A program made the translations under genes and the position numbers. From Candidatus Pantoea varia (GTDB lineage: Bacteria; Pseudomonadota; Gammaproteobacteria; Enterobacterales; Enterobacteriaceae): a stretch of DNA of 64,000 nt. How positions within the stretch are numbered: position 1 is the stretch's first letter; each line of letters opens with the position of its first letter. The stretch is taken from the NCBI RefSeq assembly GCF_900115075.1, contig NZ_FOVG01000001.1, forward strand, positions 868,001 to 932,000. The letters are read 5' to 3'. Below the pieces are notes generated by a model that searched no databases, was not told the DNA's origin, and saw nothing but the letters and a program-made list of their open reading frames with translations. Shown in pieces: positions 46,469 to 57,705 of this stretch.

Positions 46469-48004
46469 TCAGAGTGAAGAACCCCGTGGTGGATTGCGAT
46501 CCAGCAGTTCAACACTGCCATCCTCGTTCTGCTGTTCCAGAATCACATCAAATCCCCACAGACGATGCACATGCTTCAGCACCTCGCGACGGCTCTTATC
46601 CAGCGGCGTGCGACTCTGCGGCACATAGCGCAGGGTCAGTGAACGGTCACCGCGCACATCCACGTTATAAACCTGAATGTTCGGTTCAAGATTACTCAGG
46701 TTGTATTGTGCAGAGAGCTGCTGGCGAATCGCCCGGTAGCCTGCCTCATCATGAATCGCGGCGATCTCGAGATAGTTATTACGGTCATCATCCAGCACGG
46801 TGAACAGCCGGAAATCACGCATCACTTTCGGTGACAGGAACTGGCTGATAAAACTCTCATCCTTGAACTCACGCATCGCAAAATGCAGCGTTTCCAGCCA
46901 GTCTGAACCGGCGATATCCGGGAACCAGTAGCGATCCTCTTCGGTCGGCGACTGACAGATACGCTTGATATCCTGCATCATCGCAAACCCTAAGGCGTAA
47001 GGGTTAATGCCGTTGTACCACTGACTGTTATAGGGCGGCTGAAACACAACGTTGGTGTGGCTGTGCAGGAACTCCATCATAAAGCGTTCCGACACTTTGC
47101 CTTCATCATAGAGGTGATTCAGGATGGTGTAGTGCCAGAAGGTCGCCCAGCCCTCATTCATCACCTGGGTCTGTTTCTGCGGATAGAAATACTGGCTCAC
47201 TTTGCGCACGATGCGCAGGATCTCACGCTGCCATGACTCCAGCAGCGGGGCATTTTTTTCCATAAAATAGAGCAGGTTTTCCTGTGGCTCAGAAGGGTAA
47301 CGCGCGGCTTCAAAGGCTACCGCCTCTGTCTCACGTCGTGGCAGCGTGCGCCACAGGGTGTTCACCTGACTTTGCAGATACTCTTCACGGCTCTTCTGCC
47401 GCGCCTTCTCCTCCTGCAGGGAGATCTTCTGCGGACGTTTATAGCGATCGACGCCATAATTCATTAAGGCATGGCAGGAGTCGAGCAGTCGCTCGACCTC
47501 TTCGACGCCATAGCGCTCTTCGCAGTCACTGATATAGTTTTTGGCAAACAGCAGGTAATCGACAATCGAGCCAGCATCCGTCCAGCTGCGGAACAGATAG
47601 TTATTTTTGAAGAATGAGTTGTGGCCATAGCAGGCATGCGCCATGACCAGCGCCTGCATGGTCATGGTGTTCTCTTCCATCAGGTAGGCGATGCAGGGGT
47701 TGGAGTTGATGACAATTTCATAGGCCAGACCCTGCTGACCATGCTTATAGCGCTGCTCGGTCTCGATAAACTTTTTGCCGAATGACCAGTGTGAATAGTT
47801 GATGGGCATGCCGACGCTGGAATAGGCATCCATCATCTGTTCCGAGGTGATGACTTCGATTTGGTGCGGGTAGGTATCAAGCCGGTAAAGTTTAGCGACC
47901 CGATCGATCTCTGCTAAGTAGACATCGAGCAGTTCGAATGTCCAGTCTGGTCCGTCATTGAGTCGTTTGCTGTCTCTGATGGCTTCGTCAAAGATTGTCG
48001 TCAT
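46469..48004 (-). CDS. ycgB: SpoVR-family protein YcgB
   Basis: A 511-residue cytoplasmic protein (E. coli YcgB 510). It is recognised by SYSSVGMPINYSHWSFGKKF-type sequence (YSSVGMPINYSHWSFGK), ELVINSNPCIAYL-like EIVINSNPCIAYLMEENT, MAHACYGHNSFFKNNYLF and NEGWATFWHYTILN. Histidines in these blocks suggest a metal site, but the biochemical role is unknown. In many bacteria spoVR is in an operon with prkA (yeaG) and yeaH; here those two lie 8-12 kb away on the same strand. AGGTGCGCT precedes the ATG. Confidence 0.94.
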   Translation of the reverse strand: MTTIFDEAIRDSKRLNDGPDWTFELLDVYLAEIDRVAKLYRLDTYPHQIEVITSEQMMDAYSSVGMPINYSHWSFGKKFIETEQRYKHGQQGLAYEIVINSNPCIAYLMEENTMTMQALVMAHACYGHNSFFKNNYLFRSWTDAGSIVDYLLFAKNYISDCEERYGVEEVERLLDSCHALMNYGVDRYKRPQKISLQEEKARQKSREEYLQSQVNTLWRTLPRRETEAVAFEAARYPSEPQENLLYFMEKNAPLLESWQREILRIVRKVSQYFYPQKQTQVMNEGWATFWHYTILNHLYDEGKVSERFMMEFLHSHTNVVFQPPYNSQWYNGINPYALGFAMMQDIKRICQSPTEEDRYWFPDIAGSDWLETLHFAMREFKDESFISQFLSPKVMRDFRLFTVLDDDRNNYLEIAAIHDEAGYRAIRQQLSAQYNLSNLEPNIQVYNVDVRGDRSLTLRYVPQSRTPLDKSRREVLKHVHRLWGFDVILEQQNEDGSVELLDRNPPRGSSL

Positions 48005-48508
48005 AGCGCACCTCTTTTATGCAAACCGGCTGACCCGAAAGACAACCCGTTCTGGTTATTTAAGGCTTCATCCTGAAAAAGGGAACCCGAAAAAAACTGA
48101 GCGAACACAACAATGATAGCCCACTGTCGCTTATCCGAAATGCGAACTCAAACGAATTCTTTGGCACAAAATCATTAAGACGGATGCAACAAAGAATTTA
48201 ACAGCCTTTAATTCGAACGTTATTTCGAAACGCGGAATATCATCCTGTTTATAAGCAGAATGTATGGGGTTGAATGATTCTCCTGCCGTGCGCAGATTTA
48301 ACTGCCTCCGTTGTCATTTATTTCTGTGTTTAGGGATTAAGGCGCATAAAGCGCTGAAATTGGCCGTGCCACAAGATTTTAGTTACCTGAAAAGTGAAAA
48401 AGATGTGAAATGGATGCTGAATTTATGAGGTGATGTCCGCTGTGTAAATCCGCTGACTATTATCTGCTGAACAGTGAATTATGCTTTTACATGCCGGGTG
48501 GGGGAGCT
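48005..48508. promoter_or_regulatory. Divergent ycgB/dadA regulatory region
   Basis: About 500 AT-rich bases with no gene. Two TTCGAA sites (48212-48229) are spaced six bases apart. E. coli dadA is controlled by Lrp and CRP; I see no convincing CRP site here, and Lrp sites are too degenerate to call by eye. Confidence 0.5.
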
Positions 48509-49810
48509 ATGCACGTTGTAATTCTTGGAAGTGGTGTGGTTGGAGTGGCAAGCGCCTGGTATCTGGCGCGTGCCGGACATCAGGTCACCGTCATCGATCG
48601 TCAGCCCGCCGCGGCGATGGAGACCAGCGCAGGCAATGCCGGTCAGATCTCACCGGGCTATGCCGCGCCCTGGGCAGCACCGGGCGTGCCGCTGAAAGCG
48701 GTGAAGTGGATGTTCCAGCGCCACGCGCCGCTGGCTATCCGGCTCGATGGCAGCAGTTTCCAGCTGGAGTGGATGTGGCACATGCTGCGCAACTGCGACA
48801 TCAACCACTATCAGCAGAACAAAAGCCGCATGGTGCGGATTGCCGAATACAGCCGTGACTGCCTGAAAGCGTTGCGTGCCGAGACCGGCATCGCCTACGA
48901 GGGCCGTCAGGGCGGAACGCTGCAGCTGTTCCGCACTCAGCAGCAGTTCGACAGCGCCAGTAAAGATATTGCCGTGCTGCGCGACGCGGGCGTGCCCTAT
49001 GAGCTGTTAGAGGCGCATGAGCTGTCACGCGTTGAACCGGCGCTGGCGGCAACCCAGCATAAACTCACCGGCGGATTACGTCTGCCCAACGATGAGACCG
49101 GCGACTGCCAGCTCTTTACGCAGCGGCTGGCAAAAATGGCCGAAGAGGCGGGCGTGGTTTTCCGCTTCAACACCCCGGTCGATCATCTGCTGCGTGATGG
49201 CAACCGCATTTATGGCGTGAAGTGCGGCGAGGAGATCATCAAGGCGGATAACTATGTGGTGGCATTTGGTTCCTACTCCACCGCGCTGTTAAAAAACGTC
49301 ATCGATATTCCGGTCTATCCGCTGAAAGGTTACTCCCTCACCATTCCGATTAAAAACCCTGACGCCGCGCCGGTTTCGACAATCCTGGATGAGACCTACA
49401 AAGTAGCGGTGACCCGGTTTGATGATCGTATTCGCGTCGGCGGGATGGCAGAGATTGTTGGTTTTAACACCAAACTCACCGAAGCGCGGCGGGAAACGCT
49501 GGAGATGGTCGTCAGTGATCTCTATCCTGAAGGCGGTCATGTCGCACAGGCGAGTTTCTGGACCGGTCTGCGTCCGATGACGCCAGACGGTACGCCGATT
49601 GTGGGTGCCACGCCCATCTCCAATCTCTGGCTCAACACCGGTCACGGTACGCTGGGCTGGACGATGGCGTGTGGTTCGGGTCAGTTACTGGCCGATCTCA
49701 TCTCCGGTAAAAAGCCGGCCATTGCGGCGGATGACTTAGCGGTATTCCGCTACTTACCCGGTTTCGCGGCGACCTCATCGCCGCTGCGTAACGCCAACGC
49801 AACTCGTTAA
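48509..49810 (+). CDS. dadA: D-amino acid dehydrogenase DadA
   Basis: A 433-residue flavoprotein (E. coli 432) at the inner face of the cytoplasmic membrane, oxidising D-alanine and other D-amino acids to keto acids and feeding the respiratory chain. The FAD site is [20 protein letters not shown] at the N-terminus; [33 protein letters not shown] and [15 protein letters not shown] are conserved. The frame opens at 48491, but ATG 48509 after GGTGGGGGAGCT is the true start. It is the first gene of dadA-dadX, used for L-alanine breakdown. Confidence 0.96.
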   Translation: MHVVILGSGVVGVASAWYLARAGHQVTVIDRQPAAAMETSAGNAGQISPGYAAPWAAPGVPLKAVKWMFQRHAPLAIRLDGSSFQLEWMWHMLRNCDINHYQQNKSRMVRIAEYSRDCLKALRAETGIAYEGRQGGTLQLFRTQQQFDSASKDIAVLRDAGVPYELLEAHELSRVEPALAATQHKLTGGLRLPNDETGDCQLFTQRLAKMAEEAGVVFRFNTPVDHLLRDGNRIYGVKCGEEIIKADNYVVAFGSYSTALLKNVIDIPVYPLKGYSLTIPIKNPDAAPVSTILDETYKVAVTRFDDRIRVGGMAEIVGFNTKLTEARRETLEMVVSDLYPEGGHVAQASFWTGLRPMTPDGTPIVGATPISNLWLNTGHGTLGWTMACGSGQLLADLISGKKPAIAADDLAVFRYLPGFAATSSPLRNANATR

Positions 49811-49829
49811 GTATTCAGGGAGAGAGAGG

Positions 49830-50900
49830 ATGTCACGTCCGATTATTGCGACCATCAATCAGCAGGCGTTACGTCACAACCTGACGGTCGTTCGCCAGGC
49901 AGCGCCTGCATCGCGCGTCTGGTCAGTGGTGAAGGCCAATGCTTACGGCCATGGCATTGATCGCGTTCACGAAGCGTTATCCGCCACCGACGGCTTTGCA
50001 CTGCTGAATATGGAAGAGGCGATCCTGCTGCGTGAGCGCGGCTGGAAAAAGCCGATTCTGCTGCTGGAGGGCTTCTTCCAGCCAGAGGATCTGCAGCTCA
50101 TCGACCGCTATCGGCTGACTACCAGCGTGCACAGCAACTGGCAAATCAAAGCGCTGGCCAGCGCCACACTTTCTGCGCCAGTGGATATCTATCTCAAAAT
50201 GAACAGCGGAATGAACCGTCTGGGCTTTCGTCCCGAGCAGGTAAACGGCGCATGGCAGAAGCTGCGGGCGCTGAGCAATGTCGGGGAGATGACGCTGATG
50301 GCCCATTTTGCCGATGCCGAAAACCCCCAGGGTCTGATTGCACCGCTGCAGCGCGTAGAACAGGCGGCTGAGGGACTGAACTGCCCGCGATCGCTCTCTA
50401 ATTCGGCCTGTACCTTATGGCATCCTGAAGCGCATTTTGACTGGGTTCGTCCCGGCATCATTCTGTATGGCGCATCGCCCAGCGGTGACTGGCAGGACAT
50501 CGCAGGCAGTGGTCTGAAGCCGGTGATGACCTTAAGAAGTGAGATTATCGCGGTTCAGCAATTACAGGCTGGCGATGGCGTGGGTTACGGCTACCGGTAT
50601 CACGCCAGCACGGCGCAGCGGATTGGCGTGGTGGCCTGCGGTTACGCCGATGGCTATCCGCGTCATGCCCCCACCGGCACGCCGGTCTGCGTTGATGGCG
50701 TGATGACGCAGGTGGTGGGCGCGGTTTCCATGGACATGATCACCGTGGATTTAACGCCCTGTCCTCAGGCCGGGATTGGCTCAGCCGTTGAGCTGTGGGG
50801 CGAGCAGGTGAAAATCGATCAGGTGGCAAAAGCAGCCGGAACGGTAGGGTACGAGCTGATGTGCGCACTGGCACCCCGCGTTCCGGTCACCGTTATTTAA
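49830..50900 (+). CDS. dadX: Catabolic alanine racemase DadX
   Basis: A 356-residue PLP enzyme, same length as E. coli DadX. The cofactor lysine is K35 in [11 protein letters not shown]; the second catalytic residue is the tyrosine in [23 protein letters not shown] and SMDMITVDL are typical. It supplies D-alanine to DadA and, as a by-product, to peptidoglycan synthesis. AGAGAGAGG lies before the ATG, 20 bases after the dadA stop. Its last eight bases overlap the convergent MFS gene. Confidence 0.96.
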   Translation: MSRPIIATINQQALRHNLTVVRQAAPASRVWSVVKANAYGHGIDRVHEALSATDGFALLNMEEAILLRERGWKKPILLLEGFFQPEDLQLIDRYRLTTSVHSNWQIKALASATLSAPVDIYLKMNSGMNRLGFRPEQVNGAWQKLRALSNVGEMTLMAHFADAENPQGLIAPLQRVEQAAEGLNCPRSLSNSACTLWHPEAHFDWVRPGIILYGASPSGDWQDIAGSGLKPVMTLRSEIIAVQQLQAGDGVGYGYRYHASTAQRIGVVACGYADGYPRHAPTGTPVCVDGVMTQVVGAVSMDMITVDLTPCPQAGIGSAVELWGEQVKIDQVAKAAGTVGYELMCALAPRVPVTVI

Positions 50901-52086
50901 GCGCGGTCAGGCTGCCGCGCATCTTTCTGCTGCAGCGCCAGGCGATAAAGGCCAGCGCTGCACCCAGCAGCATCATCAGACTCAGCGACAGCTTCTCTGC
51001 CACCGGCAGCGCGACGATCACCAGGCTGCCTGCCGCACCGCCCGCCATCTGAATAAATCCCTGCAGGGCGGACGCCACACCCGCCTGTTGCTGATACGGC
51101 TCCAGCGCATAGCTGGTGGCCGGTCCCACTGTAAAGGCCAGTCCGGCCACCGATACCGCCACCGGGAACATGTAGAGCGCCCAGTGCGTTTGCATCTCCG
51201 CTGGGAAAATCTGCGTCCCCGCCACCAGCAGCACCGCGCCCAGCAGCATGGTGAAGAATCCCATCGCCAGACAGAACGGTCGGCCCGCTTTGCGAATCGC
51301 TTTATTCACGAACATGCTGACAAACATGATCCAGAAACCGTTGGCCCCGAAAGCAAAGGAGAACTGGATCGGTGTCAGCCCGCCTTCGGTCATTAATACC
51401 TGCGGTGCCAGCGACACGTAGGTCAGCACCATGCCCAGCGCACCGGCATTGGCAAACGCGAACGCCAGGAAACGCGGCTGACGCAGAATTTCAGCGTACT
51501 GCTTAATCGGTAATCCTTTCACCCGCAGCGTATCTGCCGGGCGCGTTTCCGGCAGCCAGATAATCACCAGCAGCGTAATCAGCAGGCCGTAGGCGCAGAG
51601 GAACCAGAAGGGGGCGCGCCAGTCAAAGGCGCTGGCCAGCAGACCACCCAGCAGCGGAGCCAGAGCGGGAACGATGTTCAGTGCGCCGTTAAGGAATCCA
51701 TACGCACGGGCGGCATCATCACCACTCAGGCGATCACGTACGCCGCTAAAGGCGACAACGGCGCTACAGCAGACGCCACAGCCCTGCACCAGGCGAGCCA
51801 GCACGAACAGCGGGAATGAGGTGGCGGTGGCGGCGATGGCGCTGCCCGCGATGTAGAGCGCCAGGCCCAGCAGGGCAATCGGCTTACGGCCGTAATTGTC
51901 CACCAGCGGACCGGTCACCAGCTGCCCCAGCCCCATCACCAGAAGAAACAAAGGAATAGTGGTCTGCACCAGATTAACCGGCGTATCCAGCCCTTCTGCG
52001 ATTTGTGGCAGCGTGGGCAAATAGAGATCGATGCCTAAGGGTGCCAGCAGCACCAGGCTTAATAACAGCAGAGTAAATTTTTGCAT
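50893..52086 (-). CDS. Bcr/CflA-family MFS drug efflux transporter
   Basis: A 397-residue membrane protein with about twelve hydrophobic segments. The Bcr/CflA (DHA1) group is indicated by [20 protein letters not shown] in helix 1 (motif D), [22 protein letters not shown] (motif A) and [23 protein letters not shown]. Members export chloramphenicol, bicyclomycin or other compounds; the substrate here is unknown. No gene stands here in E. coli between dadX and cvrA, so it is a lineage-specific addition. ATG 52086 is the start; ribosome site weak. Confidence 0.82.
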   Translation of the reverse strand: MQKFTLLLLSLVLLAPLGIDLYLPTLPQIAEGLDTPVNLVQTTIPLFLLVMGLGQLVTGPLVDNYGRKPIALLGLALYIAGSAIAATATSFPLFVLARLVQGCGVCCSAVVAFSGVRDRLSGDDAARAYGFLNGALNIVPALAPLLGGLLASAFDWRAPFWFLCAYGLLITLLVIIWLPETRPADTLRVKGLPIKQYAEILRQPRFLAFAFANAGALGMVLTYVSLAPQVLMTEGGLTPIQFSFAFGANGFWIMFVSMFVNKAIRKAGRPFCLAMGFFTMLLGAVLLVAGTQIFPAEMQTHWALYMFPVAVSVAGLAFTVGPATSYALEPYQQQAGVASALQGFIQMAGGAAGSLVIVALPVAEKLSLSLMMLLGAALAFIAWRCSRKMRGSLTALK

Positions 52087-52176
52087 AACAACCAGAGGGT
52101 AAGCGTTCTGTTAAAAAACGATCGCAGAGGGTAATGATTCAGAGGCAAAAAAGATAGAGGAAGTCGTGCGGAAAGT

Positions 52177-52203
52177 GCGATGCCTGCTGTAAACAGGCAT
52201 CGC
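52177..52203 (-). terminator. Hairpin after the wbaP-type gene
   Basis: GCGATGCCTG and CAGGCATCGC form a perfect ten-base stem over seven bases; on the minus strand ACTTTCC follows, so the T tract is poor. Confidence 0.55.
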
Positions 52204-52211
52204 ATCAGGGC

Positions 52212-53678
52212 TTAGTAAGCGCCGTCGCGGCGTAGCACAACGCCTGCGGTTTTGAACAGAATCGCGATATCGGTCCAGAGCGCCCAGTTTTTAACATACC
52301 AGGAGTCGAAGTAGACGCGGGTGTCATAGTCGATATCGTTACGTCCGCTGACCTGCCACAGACCGGTCATACCGGGTTTCGCCATCAGGTAGTAGTCGAC
52401 ATCACCGGCATAACGCTCCAGCTCAGCTTCGATAACCGGACGCGGGCCCACCAGGCTCATCTCGCCACGAATCACGTTCCACAGCTGCGGTAATTCATCC
52501 AGGCTGGTCTTACGCAGGAAACTACCAATACGGGTCACGCGAGGGTCATTCTTCAGTTTGAAATCTTTGTCCCACTCCATACGGGCCTCTTCGCTGGTCG
52601 CCAGTAATTTCTCCAGCACCTCTTTGGAATTGGTCACCATGGAACGGAATTTCAGACATTTGAATTTTTTGCCATTCTGGCCCACGCGTTCGTGACCATA
52701 AATCGCATTGCCGCCGTCACGTTTCACCATGTAGCAGAGCAGGGCGAAGATCGGGCCGAGGAACAGCAGCAGCATCGATGCCACCACAATATCAAAGGCA
52801 CGCTTCATGAAACGGGAAGAGTGTTTCGCCAGGTTGTTGCTGACGCGCAGGATCATCACTTCATGACTGAAGATAAACGACATGTCCGTGCCGTAAAGCG
52901 GCACACCGCGCAGCGTCGGGATCACGGAAACCGAACGGCAGTTCATCTTTGACAGGAATTTCAGCCAGCGATCGCGCATCGGCTGCTGCTCATACTCCAT
53001 GGCGACAATAAACTGCACGTTGTCACGGTCAATGGTCTGCCAGTTAATGTCTTTCCAGGTGATGACGGGCACACCATTCATGCTCTGCTGAGCCGGAACA
53101 TCATCGACCGAGATAAAGGCCTGTACGTTATAGCCCAGGATCTCTTCACTTTGCAGCGCCGCATAGGCTTCGGTAGCGTTTTTGCCAGAACCGATAATGA
53201 TGGTCTCTTTCTGCCACTGACCCGCCTTGTTAATCGCGCGTTTAACCAGAGCACGCATCAGTGGCAGCAGCAACAGGGCATATGTCCAGCTGAAGACCCA
53301 CACCATGCGGGAGAAATCCCATTTAGAGAAAGCAATCAGTGCGAGGTCGAGCAGCGAGAAAACAAATAATGTTTTAACGATCTCTTTCAGCTCAAACCAG
53401 AAAGGTTTGCGATAAGTGTAATGACGCAGGCGCACCCAAAACCAGCCGGTACACATTACGGACATAATAAACTGTGCTACAAAACGATATTCAATCTGAT
53501 GCGGTGGAATAAAGCTATCCAGCTCGCCCCAAATACCCTGTATCGTCGCGGCAGATAAAAACAGTGCAAGATTAAGTGCAATCAGATCGGAAAAGCTCAG
53601 GGCGAATTTCACGATGATATTTTTACGCGTGCCGCTCCATGAGCGGCTCGGGCTATTCATTATCAATGTACTTGCCAT
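52212..53678 (-). CDS. Undecaprenyl-phosphate sugar (galactose) phosphotransferase, WbaP type
   Basis: A 488-residue polyisoprenyl-phosphate hexose-1-phosphate transferase that starts a repeat unit of exopolysaccharide or O antigen at the inner membrane. Four to five N-terminal helices (to about residue 140) are followed by a Rossmann-like region (ETIIIGSGKNATEAY) and the catalytic domain: KRAFDIVVASMLLLFLGPIF, KFRSMVTNS, KTSLDELPQLWNVIRGEMSLVGPRP and DYYLMAKPGMTGLWQVSGRN. The full WbaP layout favours galactose-1-phosphate as substrate. No other polysaccharide genes are nearby. ATG 53678 is chosen over an earlier TTG. Stewartan-making Pantoea carry two such enzymes, from memory. Confidence 0.87.
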   Translation of the reverse strand: MASTLIMNSPSRSWSGTRKNIIVKFALSFSDLIALNLALFLSAATIQGIWGELDSFIPPHQIEYRFVAQFIMSVMCTGWFWVRLRHYTYRKPFWFELKEIVKTLFVFSLLDLALIAFSKWDFSRMVWVFSWTYALLLLPLMRALVKRAINKAGQWQKETIIIGSGKNATEAYAALQSEEILGYNVQAFISVDDVPAQQSMNGVPVITWKDINWQTIDRDNVQFIVAMEYEQQPMRDRWLKFLSKMNCRSVSVIPTLRGVPLYGTDMSFIFSHEVMILRVSNNLAKHSSRFMKRAFDIVVASMLLLFLGPIFALLCYMVKRDGGNAIYGHERVGQNGKKFKCLKFRSMVTNSKEVLEKLLATSEEARMEWDKDFKLKNDPRVTRIGSFLRKTSLDELPQLWNVIRGEMSLVGPRPVIEAELERYAGDVDYYLMAKPGMTGLWQVSGRNDIDYDTRVYFDSWYVKNWALWTDIAILFKTAGVVLRRDGAY

Positions 53679-54053
53679 AAAACCTGCTCTCTTTCTCAAG
53701 TAAAAGATGGCCTGACCAGAATCAGGTACGCGCTCAGGAGTGGGCTCTGAAAAATTAAAAAATAATTTTCAGTCTGTTGCAGTCAGTAAAGCCAGTGCAG
53801 CTGCAAAAATGATAACGATTAAAGCGTGACGGTACTCACGAAATGTTGCAGCATTGAGATTGAGTATGCAGGAGTTATTTGACAGAGTTAATACGGAAAA
53901 AATCTGAAAACATCAAAAGTGATTAAAGTTTTAAAAAGCTAAGTTGATGTTTATTTTGGATAAAATAAGGAAGGGGTCGTTTATAACCAAACTGTTTAAG
54001 ACGCTTTTTAGGAATTACCGCCGAATCTTACGATTGGCGGTAGTGATAAAGGC
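53679..54053. promoter_or_regulatory. AT-rich region upstream of the wbaP-type gene
   Basis: About 375 bases with no gene. An AAAATTA/TAATTTT repeat lies at 53751-53769. A TACCGCC/GGCGGTA hairpin (54016-54042) is close to the yebV stop codon and may end that transcript. I looked for an RcsAB box (TAAGAATATTCCTA) and did not find one with correct spacing. Confidence 0.45.
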
Positions 54054-54287
54054 TCAGGCAGGTTTCTTTAAAATCCAGCGGTCCTGCTGTTTATCATAAT
54101 GACCAATCTGCAGATTCACCGGTTCCCCATCGATCCAGGCAGGAACGCTGGTATCGCGATCCCAGCCATCAAGTTGGGTAATTAAGCCGGGATTGGTGTG
54201 ACAGGGGATGCTGACGGTGTCGGCGTGCTCACTGTCAAGATCGGCATCTACAATCTCATAACGACCAATTTTAACCACGTGTCCCAT
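54054..54287 (-). CDS. yebV: YebV-family (DUF1480) protein
   Basis: A 77-residue soluble protein. It lines up with E. coli YebV (78 aa) as I recall it: V.IG..EI.D..L, the TVSIPCHTNPGL block, QLDGWDRDTSVPA, DGE near the middle and YDKQQDRWIL at the end. Function unknown. In E. coli yebV sits between rsmF and pphA, genes that are at 4-5 kb in this window, so it has moved by about 49 kb. GGGAGAAATGA precedes the ATG. Confidence 0.78.
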   Translation of the reverse strand: MGHVVKIGRYEIVDADLDSEHADTVSIPCHTNPGLITQLDGWDRDTSVPAWIDGEPVNLQIGHYDKQQDRWILKKPA

Positions 54288-54365
54288 TCATTTCTCCCGT
54301 TTTTACTGGCATAGACATTTAAGCTTAGCGTATTGAGAAAAAATAACGTGGCTGAATGATTAGGA

Positions 54366-56093
54366 TTATTCCTTCTCTTCCGCCGGACGGACACCAATCT
54401 TCACGATGCGGTTATCTTCTTTCTCTGCGACGGTCCAGGTCAGCTGATTCCACTCCACCTGATCGCCGACCACTGGCGAGCCGCCCAGCATTGCCAGCAC
54501 CAGTTGTCCCAGTGACTGCTGGTCGTTAGTGCTCTCATCCAGCTCCAGTCCGTAAATCTGCGCCACGTCGCGCAGGCGTGCTTCTGCATCCAGAATAAAG
54601 TCACCGAAGAAGCGCTGGTCGAGCGAGACCGGCGGTGACTGGCTGAACATTTTGCCCAGCGCCGGAAGATCGCGCTCGCGGCCAATCACGCAGATGACGT
54701 CGTTCTCTTTGAGTCGCGTCCCGCCGTTGGGGTGCATCAGCACATTGTCACGGAACAGGGCAGCGATGCGCGTCTCGCGCGGCATCTGCAGGTCACGCAA
54801 AGCGGCACCGACGCACCACTTGTCGGCGCTGAGCTGATAGACAAACTGTTCCCACGGGTTTTCCGGATGAATGTCCAGACCGATACGGCTGATCGGCGAA
54901 GCGGTAGGTGGCACCACCACTTTCGCTTTTTTCGCGGCAAAGCCCAGCGAGGTGCCCTGCAACATCAGGGAGACCAGCACCACGAAGAAGGCGATATTAA
55001 AATAGAGCGAGGCGTTCTCTAATCCGGCCATCATCGGGAAGACCGCAAGGATAATCGGCACCGCACCGCGTAAGCCGACCCAGCTGATAAAGACCCGTTC
55101 ACGGGTAGTGAAGTTGCGGAACGGAAGCAGGCCAATAAACACCGACAGGGGACGCGCCACCAGAATCAGCCACAGCGAGAGGATCATCGCTGGCACCGCG
55201 ATATGCCATAAATCAGACGGGGTTACCAGCAGTCCCAGCACAATGAACATGCCGATCTGACTCAGCCAGGCCATACCATCAAAGGTCTGCAGGATGCCGT
55301 GACGGTTACGAATCGGGCTGTTGCCCAGTAAGAAGCCGCACAGATAAACCGCCAGGATGCCGCTGCCCTCTAATACCGTGGTCAGCGCGAACACCAGAAT
55401 GCCGCCGCTCAACGCCAGCAGCGGATAAAGTCCTGGGGCCAGACTGATACGGTTAATCAATTGCTGCAGCGCCCAGCCGCCGCCCAGGCCTAATACGATA
55501 CCCAGACCAAACTGCTGCACCAGATGCACCAGGAACATCCAGTCAAGGCCGCTGCGGCCCTGTTCAATCATCTCAATCAGGGTAATGGTCAGGAACACGG
55601 CCATCGGGTCATTGCTGCCCGATTCAATCTCCAGCGTGGAGCTGACGCGCTCATTCAGGCCTTTGTCACCCAGCAGGGAGAAGACTGCGGCGGCATCCGT
55701 AGAGCCGATAATTGCGCCAATCAGGAAGCCCTGCATCATGTCGAGGTTAAACAACCAGGCAGCCACCACGCCGGTTAAGCCTGCGGTGATCATTACCCCG
55801 ACGGTGGCCAGCGACAGCGCAGGCCCCAGCGCGACTTTAAACGAGCTGGCTTTGGTCCGCATGCCGCCATCCAGCAGGATGATCGCCAGCGCCAGGTTGG
55901 AGATTAAGTAAGCTGCCGGATAGTTATCAAAAGCGATGCCGCCGATACCATCAACACCGGTCAGCATGCCCAGTGCGAGGAAGATAACCAGAATAGGGAT
56001 GCCCAGCCGGGACGAGAAAGAGCTGAGCAGAATACTCGATGCTACCAGCACGGAACCGATGATAAACAGACTGTAGACAATAGTGTGGTTCAA
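54366..56093 (-). CDS. cvrA: K+/H+ antiporter CvrA (NhaP2, YcgO)
   Basis: A 575-residue CPA1-family antiporter (E. coli 578). The membrane part (about residues 1-390) has around twelve helices, with [17 protein letters not shown], the [13 protein letters not shown] and [14 protein letters not shown] ion-binding motifs and [14 protein letters not shown]. The cytoplasmic part has [24 protein letters not shown] and [17 protein letters not shown] (TrkA-C/RCK-type), then a CorC-like end. It helps growth at low osmolarity by controlling K+. The start is TTG 56093, with AGGAG seven bases upstream; no ATG fits better. Confidence 0.94.
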   Translation of the reverse strand: MNHTIVYSLFIIGSVLVASSILLSSFSSRLGIPILVIFLALGMLTGVDGIGGIAFDNYPAAYLISNLALAIILLDGGMRTKASSFKVALGPALSLATVGVMITAGLTGVVAAWLFNLDMMQGFLIGAIIGSTDAAAVFSLLGDKGLNERVSSTLEIESGSNDPMAVFLTITLIEMIEQGRSGLDWMFLVHLVQQFGLGIVLGLGGGWALQQLINRISLAPGLYPLLALSGGILVFALTTVLEGSGILAVYLCGFLLGNSPIRNRHGILQTFDGMAWLSQIGMFIVLGLLVTPSDLWHIAVPAMILSLWLILVARPLSVFIGLLPFRNFTTRERVFISWVGLRGAVPIILAVFPMMAGLENASLYFNIAFFVVLVSLMLQGTSLGFAAKKAKVVVPPTASPISRIGLDIHPENPWEQFVYQLSADKWCVGAALRDLQMPRETRIAALFRDNVLMHPNGGTRLKENDVICVIGRERDLPALGKMFSQSPPVSLDQRFFGDFILDAEARLRDVAQIYGLELDESTNDQQSLGQLVLAMLGGSPVVGDQVEWNQLTWTVAEKEDNRIVKIGVRPAEEKE

Positions 56094-56309
56094 ACCCGGT
56101 CTCCTGAGATATGACAGTGCGATGCATCAACTGATGACAAATATCCATGCTATCTCTGAAAGATAATGTTTTATCAAGGAGTTGTCATTGTGAAAATGAT
56201 CATTATACGAATTGCTTAACAGGGTATGGAATCAGATTAATGTGAAGAATGAGGGGGTTGGCAGGCAAGCGGCAGAAAACAGACTGTTTTAACAGGTTAT
56301 TCGGCAGAT

Positions 56310-56335
56310 AAAAAAAGCCGGTGATTAACCGGCTT
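56310..56335 (-). terminator. Terminator of yeaG-yeaH
   Basis: On the minus strand AGCCGGT-TAATC-ACCGGCT is followed by six or more T, eight bases after the yeaH stop. Confidence 0.88.
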
Positions 56336-56341
56336 AGTACG

Positions 56342-57676
<1,335 letters not shown>

Positions 57677-57705
57677 TCACTTACCGGCAAGCTTACAGAC
57701 TCTTA

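Noticed and set aside
54005-54045. RcsAB box upstream of the wbaP-type gene
   Set aside because: TAAGATTC and ATTCCTA halves occur on the minus strand, but several extra bases lie between them, so the 14-base box is not formed.
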